From Elusimicrobiota bacterium (GTDB taxonomy: Bacteria > Elusimicrobiota > Elusimicrobia > UBA1565 > JACRDR01), in contig JACRDR010000460.1 of assembly GCA_016212845.1 (NCBI GenBank), forward strand, positions 1 through 6,178: a stretch of 6,178 nucleotides of DNA, written 5' to 3'. A program made the position numbers and the translations under genes. Shown here piece by piece: positions 1 through 5,104 of the stretch. Below the pieces are notes generated by a model. It was not told the origin of the DNA, ran no database searches, and worked only from the letters and a program-made list of their open reading frames with translations. Numbering within the stretch: position 1 is the first letter of the stretch; every line of letters begins with the position of its first letter.

Positions 1-111
1 ACCCGCGGCCAGGTGATAGACCGCGGTCCACGCGTTGCCGCGCTTGTACGGCTCGACGACCTGCTGCCAGGACGCGGTTTCAGCCCGGGGGGCGAGGGTA
101 GTCACGCTCAC
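1..111 (-). CDS. Probable fatty acid desaturase, N-terminal fragment (runs off left edge)
   Basis: Only the first 37 codons are inside the window. The reading frame is open from a GTG at 111 (a second in-frame GTG is at 105) to base 1. The fragment contains SWQQVVEPYKRGNAWTAVYH. This pattern, a Trp about 15 residues in, then hydrophobics, a Tyr-Lys/Arg and a second Trp with a hydrophobic run beginning, is what I recall from the start of membrane fatty acid desaturases, just before the first membrane helix. The diagnostic histidine boxes would lie outside the window, so the name rests on family resemblance alone. No Shine-Dalgarno site precedes either GTG. A perfect TATAAT lies 7 nt upstream, so the message may be leaderless. 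It lies 21 bp after the HSP90-like gene on the same strand. Another membrane enzyme is possible. Confidence 0.42.
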   Translation of the reverse strand, partial: MSVTTLAPRAETASWQQVVEPYKRGNAWTAVYHLAAG

Positions 112-118
112 GTCACGA

Positions 119-124
119 ATTATA
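119..124 (-). promoter_or_regulatory. Perfect -10 box (TATAAT) upstream of the desaturase-like gene
   Basis: The minus strand reads TATAAT at 124 down to 119, inside the 21-bp gap between the HSP90-like gene (stop at 133) and the GTG at 111. An exact -10 hexamer is unusual by chance in such GC-rich DNA. The region 17 bp upstream reads TTCGTC, a poor -35 match that lies inside the preceding gene. Transcription would start about 7 nt downstream, at or next to the GTG at 111. This implies a leaderless or nearly leaderless mRNA, in keeping with the missing Shine-Dalgarno site. The downstream gene may still also be read through from queC-queE. Confidence 0.45.
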
Positions 125-132
125 CAAGAACC

Positions 133-1389
133 TTACGCGTCGACGAAGGGCACTCCGCAAAAAAGAAGGGTGAGCGCCTCCCGGTCCTGGGCCTGCGTCA
201 GCCAGACGTAGGGCTTGTCGTCCTTTTCGGGTTTCCGTCCCTTGGAGGGGTCCTGGCTTCGGACCGGATGGTTGCCCAACCGCAGGACGCGGTCCCGGCG
301 GATGCGCCGATCGAGCTCCCCCACGGGCACGGGCATTCCGCGGCCGTCCACGAAGAACAAGGCCTCGCGAAGCTCCCGGAGCCCGTCGGGCGCGTTCGCG
401 ATCTGCCGGGCGCACTGGAGCCGGAGGACCGCCAAAGACCGCGCGGTGTGATCCTGGCCCGTGGACCAGTACCAACTGCGGGAAGCGATGAACGCTCGCG
501 CCTTGTCGAAGACGCCGGCGGCGACGCGCACGCCCATCCGCGAGACCACCCCCAGCGTCCGCTCGAGGTTTTCGTCTCGAACGGCGTTCGCCCGCGCCGC
601 GTCGAGCTGAAGCCGGGGGTCTTCGACCTCGCCGAACACCGGCAGGCCGGGCAATCGGGTCTCGAGGCGGCCGGCCGCGACGCCCCAGGAGAACAAGTCG
701 AGATTGCTGAGCGCGGTGTCCGGCGGAGCGATCGTCAAGCTGGCCCGCACTCCGTCGAGCTCGATCTCGTGCCCGCCCTCGGGCCCCCCCGAGCCGATTT
801 CCTTGTTTTCCACGAAGATCGAAAAGCCCCTCGGCCCGCCGCAGGCGGCCGACACGCGCTCGGCGGGCGCGCTCCACAGCGTCTTCGGGCGCTCGGGCAG
901 CTCCACCAAGATCGTCGTGCCGGGCCGAGTCGGATCGAAAGACACCTCGACGGATTCCGCCGCCACGGAGTCGGTTATCAGGACCGCGGCGCCGGAGGCG
1001 TCGCCCGAGCGCAACTCCAGGCGCGGCCCCTTGCCCTTCTTGCTCCGCGGCCCGCGCACGAGGACGGTCAGCATGCCGATCGCGAGCTCCCGCCGGCGGG
1101 GCCCGTCTTCCAGGGAGTCGTCGAGCAGGCCGGAGTACAGATCCGTCAACGACGGCGCGGAAAAGGGTTTCCCGTCGAAACGAAGCTCGACGCCGTTGGC
1201 TCGAGTCCAGATCCAAACCTTTTTCGCCCCGCCCATCGCGGCGGCGCGAATCCAGGGGAGAAGGAAATCGGAGGGTTCGGAAAGAGAATAGGCGGCCAGC
1301 TTTTCCAGCAGACGGGCCCGGTCGACCCGGAAGGTGCCGGAGGCGACGTGCTCCGGCTCGCCTACGGCAGCCCCCAGACGGGATGCCAC
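133..1389 (-). CDS. Uncharacterised protein with a degenerate HSP90/GHKL-ATPase-like fold
   Basis: A 418-residue protein of unknown function. Its motif order resembles an HSP90 N-terminal ATPase plus middle domain. A helix FLLPWIRAAAMGGA (42-55) sits where the N-box ExxxNA should be. LRFDGKPFS (69-77) resembles the DxGxG box, and LAIGMLTVL (102-110) resembles the glycine motif after the lid. GTTILVEL (157-164) matches the closing strand. VEDPRLQLDAARANAVRDE (255-273) parallels the DSEDLPLNISRE region of HSP90. The N-box Glu and Asn are absent, so ATP hydrolysis is doubtful. I recall similar hypothetical proteins in Myxococcota and Planctomycetes. The first workable start is the GTG at 1389, overlapping queE by 28 nt without a good Shine-Dalgarno site. 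The next in-frame start, the ATG for Met52, would cut into the domain. Placement suggests coupling to queE, but no functional link is shown. Confidence 0.78.
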   Translation of the reverse strand: MASRLGAAVGEPEHVASGTFRVDRARLLEKLAAYSLSEPSDFLLPWIRAAAMGGAKKVWIWTRANGVELRFDGKPFSAPSLTDLYSGLLDDSLEDGPRRRELAIGMLTVLVRGPRSKKGKGPRLELRSGDASGAAVLITDSVAAESVEVSFDPTRPGTTILVELPERPKTLWSAPAERVSAACGGPRGFSIFVENKEIGSGGPEGGHEIELDGVRASLTIAPPDTALSNLDLFSWGVAAGRLETRLPGLPVFGEVEDPRLQLDAARANAVRDENLERTLGVVSRMGVRVAAGVFDKARAFIASRSWYWSTGQDHTARSLAVLRLQCARQIANAPDGLRELREALFFVDGRGMPVPVGELDRRIRRDRVLRLGNHPVRSQDPSKGRKPEKDDKPYVWLTQAQDREALTLLFCGVPFVDA

Positions 1390-2072
1390 TGCGGGATGAG
1401 GCGGACGTCCTTGATCAGCCCCCGCGCCTGCCGCAGGAGCGCGAGCGCGCGCTCCGGCTCGATCGGCTTCACGTCTCCGATCGCGGTCGCGGGCTGCAGC
1501 ACGAGCGGGATGCGCGGGTCGATCTCTTGGAGCAGCCGGATGACCTGCCGCCACTCGTCGTCTTTGGAGCCCGCGGTAAGCACGACTTTGACGAAGGTCT
1601 TCTCGGGCGCGACCCGCAGGCACTCCAAGTGCGCCGACCAGCACGTCCGCCCGGTCGAGGACGGCAGCTTCACGTCCATGGAAACCACGTCGCACAGCGG
1701 AGCGAGTTCCCGCAGAGCCTCCGGCAGAGTGCCGTTGGTCTCGAAATAGTTCTGGAGGCCCTTTCCATGCGCCCACTCGAGCATGGGTTTGAGGAAGGCG
1801 GCGTGCAGCAGCGGTTCACCGCCCGTCCAGGAGATCGACTTGTGCGGGCGCTCGGAGGCGAGGCGGGCGATCTCCTCCTCGAGGCGCTTGCGCGGCCACA
1901 CGTCTCCGGACGGGATCGGGATCGTGTCGGGCTCGTCGCAGTAGTCGCAGTGCAGGTTGCAGCCGCCGAAGCGTACGAAGATCTGCCGCTCGCCGAGCCG
2001 CAGCCCTTCGCCCTGGATGGAGGAGAAAACCTCGACCACCCGCGCCTGCTTGGCGTCGCTCAGCTTCAGCAT
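1362..2072 (-). CDS. queE: 7-carboxy-7-deazaguanine synthase QueE (radical SAM)
   Basis: This radical SAM enzyme converts 6-carboxy-5,6,7,8-tetrahydropterin to 7-carboxy-7-deazaguanine, the ring-contraction step of preQ0/queuosine biosynthesis in the cytoplasm. The 236 residues carry the family signatures in order: SSIQGEG near the N-terminus (17-23), the 4Fe-4S cluster motif C38-x3-C42-x2-C45, TGGEP (83-87) for SAM binding, and ETNG (111-114). The length is normal for the family. The ATG at 2072 overlaps the queC stop by 7 nt and lacks a strong Shine-Dalgarno site, so translation is probably coupled to queC. Its direct partner QueC uses the product, which makes the pair a functional unit. 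The 3' end overlaps the start proposed for the HSP90-like gene. The function is secure. The only minor doubt is whether the product feeds queuosine or another 7-deazapurine. Confidence 0.95.
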   Translation of the reverse strand: MLKLSDAKQARVVEVFSSIQGEGLRLGERQIFVRFGGCNLHCDYCDEPDTIPIPSGDVWPRKRLEEEIARLASERPHKSISWTGGEPLLHAAFLKPMLEWAHGKGLQNYFETNGTLPEALRELAPLCDVVSMDVKLPSSTGRTCWSAHLECLRVAPEKTFVKVVLTAGSKDDEWRQVIRLLQEIDPRIPLVLQPATAIGDVKPIEPERALALLRQARGLIKDVRLIPQWHPVWGLP

Positions 2073-2725
2073 GCGGGGTCGATCGCCTGGGCTTCGGCGA
2101 AGCCCTTCGCCCGGAGCTTGCAGGAGTCGCAGCGGCCGCAGGGCCGCCGCCCTCCTTTATAGCAGGACCAGGTGAGGCCGAGCGGGACGCCCAGTTCGAG
2201 CGCCAGCCGGACGATCCCCTCTTTGTCGAGCCGCAGCAGCGGGGCGAGCACCCGGATCTTGCCGGAGCGAGTCCCCTCCCGGAGCACGCTCTCGAACGCG
2301 CGGTGGAAGGCCGGCCGGCAGTCGGGGTAGCCGCTGAAATCGAGCGCGTTGGCGCCGGTCACGATCGCGGAGGCGCCGGTCGCGTCGGCGAGGCTCGCGG
2401 CGACGGCGAGCAGGACGGTGTTGCGCGCGGGCACGTAGGTGCTCGGGATGCCTCCGGTCCCGATCTTGGCCAACGGCAGGTCGGGAAGCTTCGCCGACTT
2501 CGACACGAGCGAGGAAACTTTCAGCCACGGCAATTCGAGCTCGACGGAGCGCCACGGCACCCGCGCCGCTTTGGCGATCGCCCTGGCGCCGTCCAACTCG
2601 CGCGCGTGCCGCTGCCCGTACAGCACGGAGACCGCCTCGCAGTCCCACCCTTCGCGCTGGGCCCAATAAAGGCAGGTGGAAGAGTCCAGTCCGCCGGAAA
2701 GCAGCACGACCGCGCGCTTTGTCAG
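2066..2725 (-). CDS. queC: 7-cyano-7-deazaguanine (preQ0) synthase QueC, probable CTG start
   Basis: QueC converts 7-carboxy-7-deazaguanine to preQ0 using ATP and ammonia, directly after QueE. The protein has the PP-loop SGGLDSS (10-16), where ATP binds, and a C-terminal zinc knuckle C188-x7-C196-x2-C199-x2-C202, both typical. Length from this start is 219 residues, normal for the family. The frame stays open up to 2827, but known QueC proteins begin just before the KRAVVLLSGG strand. The codon there is CTG (2725-2723), preceded by CTGGAGG with 4 nt between GGAGG and the start. The exonuclease gene uses exactly the same arrangement before its GTG. The alternative is TTG at 2758, which adds 11 residues and has a weaker GAGGG site only 3 nt away. 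I prefer CTG, but the start is not proven. No preQ1 riboswitch is visible upstream. Confidence 0.93.
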   Translation of the reverse strand: MTKRAVVLLSGGLDSSTCLYWAQREGWDCEAVSVLYGQRHARELDGARAIAKAARVPWRSVELELPWLKVSSLVSKSAKLPDLPLAKIGTGGIPSTYVPARNTVLLAVAASLADATGASAIVTGANALDFSGYPDCRPAFHRAFESVLREGTRSGKIRVLAPLLRLDKEGIVRLALELGVPLGLTWSCYKGGRRPCGRCDSCKLRAKGFAEAQAIDPAC

Positions 2726-2729
2726 TAGG

Positions 2730-2734
2730 CCTCC
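2730..2734 (-). promoter_or_regulatory. Shine-Dalgarno site that decides the queC start
   Basis: The minus strand reads CTGGAGG, followed by CCTA and then the CTG taken as the queC start. The exonuclease gene has the same CTGGAGG with a 4-nt spacer before GTG (3764-3768). This shared geometry is the main reason for placing the queC start at 2725 rather than at the TTG at 2758. Confidence 0.6.
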
Positions 2735-2799
2735 AGGGCCCAGGCGGAGCGGGACCAAATACCCTCGTGCCGGTGTCTCATCCGCACCATACTCTCCAC

Positions 2800-2805
2800 A
2801 GGAGG
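2800..2805 (+). promoter_or_regulatory. Perfect Shine-Dalgarno site (AGGAGG) for the small plus-strand ORF
   Basis: AGGAGG lies 5 nt before the ATG at 2811. It lies outside the likely queC coding region, so it is not explained as a by-product of another gene's codons. It is the strongest single argument that the 47-codon ORF is translated. Confidence 0.55.
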
Positions 2806-2810
2806 ACGCA

Positions 2811-2954
2811 ATGATTCGAGCCATCACTTACAAGAACGGTACGCAGATGAACCTCTTGGTCCCCTTCCACTCGCTCACCGGCTCCGATCATTTGCTTCGC
2901 GGCCTCAAAGTGCAGAACGCGCCGGCCGTCTTCATCCCTGTGGGCCGGGGCTAG
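2811..2954 (+). CDS. Candidate small protein, 47 aa, opposite strand, unknown function
   Basis: The only plausible plus-strand gene. ATG at 2811 follows AGGAGG (2800-2805) with a 5-nt spacer, the best ribosome binding site in the window, and ends with TAG at 2952-2954. The product begins MIRAITYKNGTQMNLLVPFH and ends in PAVFIPVGRG. It is basic and has no membrane segment, signal peptide or motif I recognise. G or C occupies the third position in 38 of 47 codons (about 81%), as expected for a real gene here. It fills the gap between the exonuclease and queC genes, divergent from queC and overlapping the exonuclease 3' end by 23 bp. No convincing promoter is visible upstream: CATACT at 2788-2793 is a weak -10 and would put the RNA start at the Shine-Dalgarno site. 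It could be a small protein, or an ORF that is open by chance. Confidence 0.5.
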   Translation: MIRAITYKNGTQMNLLVPFHSLTGSDHLLRGLKVQNAPAVFIPVGRG

Positions 2955-3759
2955 ACCCGGCCTTCGGCGCCTGCCGGGGAAAGATTCCGGCGAGCGCCTT
3001 CTTAGTGATCTCCGCCACCTCGGGCGAGGTCGACTCGGCCTTGATCAGCCACTCCAAGTAGGACCGGTCGAGCTTCACGACCTCTTCGAGAGAATGGGTC
3101 TGGTGCTTCCCGAAGTTGAAGGTCGCCACGCCGTGGCGCCATACGAATTTCCCCTTCGAGTCCACGCACCTAGGGTCGGGCGCGTTGCACCACTCGTGCA
3201 GCCCCTGCACGTCGCCGGGCAGAGGAGCCGTCGCGCGCGCGCCGTAGCGCTCGATCTGCGCCAGCAGCACGTCGAGAGACGCCTCGGCGTCCGCCTGGGC
3301 GTTGTGCGCGTTCTCGAGAGTCTTGCCGCAGTAGAACTGCAGGGCGGCCGACAGCGATCTAGGCTCCATCCGGTGAAAGATGAGCATCGCGTCCACCGAG
3401 CGGCGGCTCGAGAAATCGTAGTTGAGACCCGCGCGCTTGAACTCCGCCGCGAGCATCGGCAGGTCGAAGCGGCAGATGCCGAAGCCGCCGAAATCGGCGT
3501 CCCCGAAGAAGCCGATGATCTTCGGCGCGAGCTCTTTGAACGTCGGCTTGCCTCGGACGTCGGCGTCCCGGATGCCGTGGATGGCGGACGATTCCGCCGG
3601 GATGCGCATCTCCGGGTCGACGAGCGACTCGAAGGACTCGCGGGAATCGTCGGGGCTTAAGCGGACGCAGGCGATCTGCACGATGCGGTCGCGCTGCACG
3701 TCGACGCCGGTGGCCTCGAGGTCGACGAAGACCATCGGGCGCTCCAACTTCAGGCTCAC
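2932..3759 (-). CDS. DEDDh 3'-5' exonuclease with ExoX-like C-terminal domain
   Basis: This 275-residue nuclease belongs to the RNase T/DNA polymerase III epsilon superfamily and should remove nucleotides from 3' ends with two metal ions. All five catalytic residues are visible: D13 and E15 in FVDLEATG, D99 in GICRFDLPML, and H152 and D157 in HNAQAD, which makes it the DEDDh type. After a short linker, the region FNFGKHQTHSLEEVV...YLEWLIK (214-240) matches the C-terminal domain of exodeoxyribonuclease X-like proteins, thought to help bind nucleic acid. The GTG start at 3759 is supported by GGAGG 4 nt upstream and forms a 4-nt GTGA overlap with the lipoprotein gene before it. It appears to be the last gene of the membrane protein-lipoprotein operon. 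Its substrate, DNA or RNA, cannot be told from sequence. Confidence 0.93.
   Translation of the reverse strand: MSLKLERPMVFVDLEATGVDVQRDRIVQIACVRLSPDDSRESFESLVDPEMRIPAESSAIHGIRDADVRGKPTFKELAPKIIGFFGDADFGGFGICRFDLPMLAAEFKRAGLNYDFSSRRSVDAMLIFHRMEPRSLSAALQFYCGKTLENAHNAQADAEASLDVLLAQIERYGARATAPLPGDVQGLHEWCNAPDPRCVDSKGKFVWRHGVATFNFGKHQTHSLEEVVKLDRSYLEWLIKAESTSPEVAEITKKALAGIFPRQAPKAGSSPGPQG
2943..2962. terminator. Perfect 7-bp inverted repeat at the small ORF stop; weak terminator candidate
   Basis: GGCCGGG (2943-2949) and CCCGGCC (2956-2962) form a perfect 7-bp stem with a 6-nt loop GCTAGA that contains the TAG stop of the plus-strand ORF. It lies between two convergent genes, where a bidirectional terminator is often found. 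It is followed by only two T residues on the plus strand and has no U-tract on either strand. It also lies inside the exonuclease C-terminal codons (PGPQG). It may therefore be only GC-rich coding sequence. Confidence 0.3.
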
Positions 3760-4289
3760 GGGTCCTCCAGCTTTTCCATCATGGGCTCCTTGCGCTCGCT
3801 CAGGAGCTTGTCGCGGATCGCGTCCATGACGGCGTCGACCGTGGCCTCGAGCCCGCCCCTCTCGTCCGAAAGAACGTCGCGCTCGCCCTTGGCCACGAGG
3901 TCGCCGCTCTGGCCGTCGATCACGAGAATAGAGAAGCGAGGCTTGCCGCCTTTCTTCACCGGCGCGGTGCTGCCGAACACGAGAGCCTCCGCCTGGGTCG
4001 CTTGGCGCAGCGTCATCAGCTGTTCGAGCCCGAGCTCGGCGCCGCGCTCGACGCGCAGAGAGTCGAAGACCGGACCCATCTGCGAGGGCGAGACCGTGCC
4101 GAAGCCCATGCCGCGGAAAGCCTGCTCCACCAGCTCGGCGGCTTTGCCGCCTTTTCCATGCGGCTCGCTGAAGGGAAGAATTCCGATCCGGCGATAACGC
4201 GTGAGGTCCGCCCCGGGGCCGACGCGAACTTCCGGCTGCGTCGAGCGGCAGCCGGCGAGCAGGACCAACGCCAGGATCACTTTTCGCAT
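3756..4289 (-). CDS. Probable outer-membrane lipoprotein, LpoB/CsgG-like fold
   Basis: The 177-residue protein starts with a short lipoprotein signal, MRKVILALVLLAGC, with lipobox LAGC and the acylated Cys at position 14. The mature part has a strand RRIGILPFSE (33-42), then a helix and EALVFGS (101-107). VIDGQSGDLVAKGE (123-136) follows. This order is typical of the broad LpoB/CsgG/TolB-N-like lipoprotein fold, with its 'IaVlPF ... aDalvvGs ... lvDaxTGe' pattern. Members assist peptidoglycan synthesis or form secretion assemblies, but the exact role here is unknown. The ATG at 4289 gives the positively charged signal start and overlaps the previous lipoprotein gene by 13 nt, without a strong Shine-Dalgarno site. 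A GTG at 4280 would make a GTGA overlap like the neighbouring genes, but it would remove the Arg-Lys. It ends in a GTGA overlap with the exonuclease gene. Confidence 0.85.
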   Translation of the reverse strand: MRKVILALVLLAGCRSTQPEVRVGPGADLTRYRRIGILPFSEPHGKGGKAAELVEQAFRGMGFGTVSPSQMGPVFDSLRVERGAELGLEQLMTLRQATQAEALVFGSTAPVKKGGKPRFSILVIDGQSGDLVAKGERDVLSDERGGLEATVDAVMDAIRDKLLSERKEPMMEKLEDP

Positions 4290-4645
4290 TCGAAATAGAG
4301 GTGCTGCACCGTCCGCGACTCGTAGTGCCGGTCGCCCTTCGACAGGTTCTCCGACTCGCCGAGGTCGTCGGTGACGTAGCGCGCCTCGGTGTCCACGCGC
4401 GCGACCTCGTCGACGATCTTATACTTCGTCTCGCCGCCGCAATAGGCGGCGATCTGCTCCAGCGCGTCGGCCCGGCGGCTTTTCACGAGCCAGCCGCCGC
4501 CGCGCAGCGACCAGCGCAGGTGTCCGCCGCCCGCGTCGAGCACGATCTCGGGAACCGGGCCGTTGCGCCGCGGCCGCTTCTCCACGAACTCGGCGGTGCA
4601 GCCGGCCGCGAGCATCGCGAGGGTCATGATAGCAATCCGGGTCAC
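4277..4645 (-). CDS. Small lipoprotein of unknown function
   Basis: A 122-residue lipoprotein. The signal MTRIAIMTLAMLAAGC has lipobox LAAGC with the acylated Cys at position 16. The mature region contains a Trp-rich strand pair (LRWSLRGGGWLVKSR, 43-57) and a helix leading to AAYCGGE (66-72). It ends in LYFECEK. Cys69 and Cys120 are the only other cysteines and could form a disulfide in the periplasm. This arrangement recalls small bacterial lipoproteins of unknown role in which a helix ends at Tyr-Cys-Gly-Gly. The GTG start at 4645 is set by GGAG 5 nt upstream and by a 4-nt GTGA overlap with the membrane protein gene. The same frame is open further upstream, to 4888, but that stretch lies over the membrane protein gene and is not expected to be coding. 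It sits between a membrane protein and a second lipoprotein, so all three may act together at the envelope. Confidence 0.8.
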   Translation of the reverse strand: MTRIAIMTLAMLAAGCTAEFVEKRPRRNGPVPEIVLDAGGGHLRWSLRGGGWLVKSRRADALEQIAAYCGGETKYKIVDEVARVDTEARYVTDDLGESENLSKGDRHYESRTVQHLYFECEK

Positions 4646-5034
4646 GCCTTCTCCGCGGCCGCGGACTCGGAATCGTCCTTGAGACCGCGGGACAGAAAGC
4701 ACGCCGCCGCCGCCCCGCTCCAGGCGAACGCGCTCGCGACGCTCAAGCCGAACGAACGAGTCGCCCAAGCGCCGTAGACGAGGGCCAAGACCGCTCCCGC
4801 GGCCGCCTTCCGGTACGGCGCGACCGAGGCGCCGACGCGGACCAGCGCGAAGCCGCACGCCGCGGCCCGCAGCGGCCCGATCCACCATTCCGCGGAGCCA
4901 ACCGCGTCGCCCTCGGTCGCCACCTCGAGCGCCAGGAAGGCCAGATACGCCGCGCCGCCCGCCAAGCAGCCGACGGGGATCGTCAGCAGCCAGGACAGAC
5001 GGTCGTGAAACGTCCGGTCGTTGCCTAGCGTCAT
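4642..5034 (-). CDS. Small integral membrane protein of unknown function
   Basis: A 130-residue hydrophobic protein with four likely membrane helices at about residues 14-38, 50-70, 77-92 and 95-114. The tail is short and charged (DDSESAAAEKA). I recognise no family motif. The ATG at 5034 is well supported by GAGGAG (5041-5046) with a 6-nt spacer. It is the first gene of a tightly overlapping set: its TGA shares four bases (GTGA) with the start of the following lipoprotein gene. About 70 bp with a large inverted repeat separate it from ridA. It is likely to be cotranscribed with the two lipoproteins and the exonuclease. It could anchor or partner the lipoproteins, but nothing in the sequence shows this. 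Confidence 0.82.
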   Translation of the reverse strand: MTLGNDRTFHDRLSWLLTIPVGCLAGGAAYLAFLALEVATEGDAVGSAEWWIGPLRAAACGFALVRVGASVAPYRKAAAGAVLALVYGAWATRSFGLSVASAFAWSGAAAACFLSRGLKDDSESAAAEKA

Positions 5035-5040
5035 GTCGTT

Positions 5041-5046
5041 CTCCTC
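5041..5046 (-). promoter_or_regulatory. Shine-Dalgarno site of the membrane protein gene
   Basis: The minus strand reads GAGGAG, 6 nt before the ATG at 5034. It is a strong site after an intergenic gap. It suggests independent initiation, unlike the coupled genes downstream. Confidence 0.7.
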
Positions 5047-5056
5047 GGACGCTGTG

Positions 5057-5103
5057 CCCGGGGATAGGCCCGGCGCCTTGGCGCCAGGCTATGGGCCCCC
5101 GGG
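5057..5103 (-). other. Long GC-rich imperfect inverted repeat in the ridA-membrane protein gap
   Basis: Arms at 5057-5077 and 5080-5103 can pair through CCCGGGG with CCCCGGG at the base, ATA with TAT in the middle, and GGCGCC with GGCGCC at the tip. The tip is separated by only TT. There is one C-A mismatch and two short bulges. It begins one base after the ridA stop codon and ends just before the Shine-Dalgarno site of the next gene, so it fills nearly the whole gap. There is no T-rich tract on either strand after the stem, so it is not a classic intrinsic terminator. It could attenuate transcription, protect the 3' end of ridA mRNA, or be a member of a dispersed repeat family. No second copy is visible here. 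Confidence 0.5.
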
Positions 5104-5104
5104 C

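Noticed and set aside
113..1216. Second minus-strand ORF (367 codons) in another frame of the HSP90-like gene
   Set aside because: The product is dominated by Arg, Gly and Ala runs. The alternative frame at 133-1389 has balanced composition and recognisable motifs.
13..1749. Very long plus-strand ORF (578 codons) antisense to the HSP90-like gene and queE
   Set aside because: Its product is Arg/Pro/Gly/Ala-rich with no recognisable domain, and it crosses two minus-strand genes. queE is certain, and long antisense frames are expected in GC-rich DNA with strong third-position GC.
1383..2162. Plus-strand ORF of 259 codons opposite queE
   Set aside because: It is a mirror frame of queE, with low-complexity composition and no family resemblance.
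2726..2810. Possible preQ1 riboswitch or clear promoter upstream of queC
   Set aside because: No preQ1-type hairpin with an A-rich tail is visible. The best -10-like hexamer on the minus strand (TATGGT at 2786-2791) has no -35 at suitable spacing.
2726..2827. Extended queC N-terminus (34 extra residues from 2827)
   Set aside because: The extension has no family counterpart and no Shine-Dalgarno site, and it would cover the ribosome binding site of the plus-strand small ORF.
4646..4888. Upstream extension of the small lipoprotein frame
   Set aside because: It lies over the membrane protein gene in another frame. The GTG at 4645 has a Shine-Dalgarno site, a GTGA overlap and a proper lipoprotein signal.
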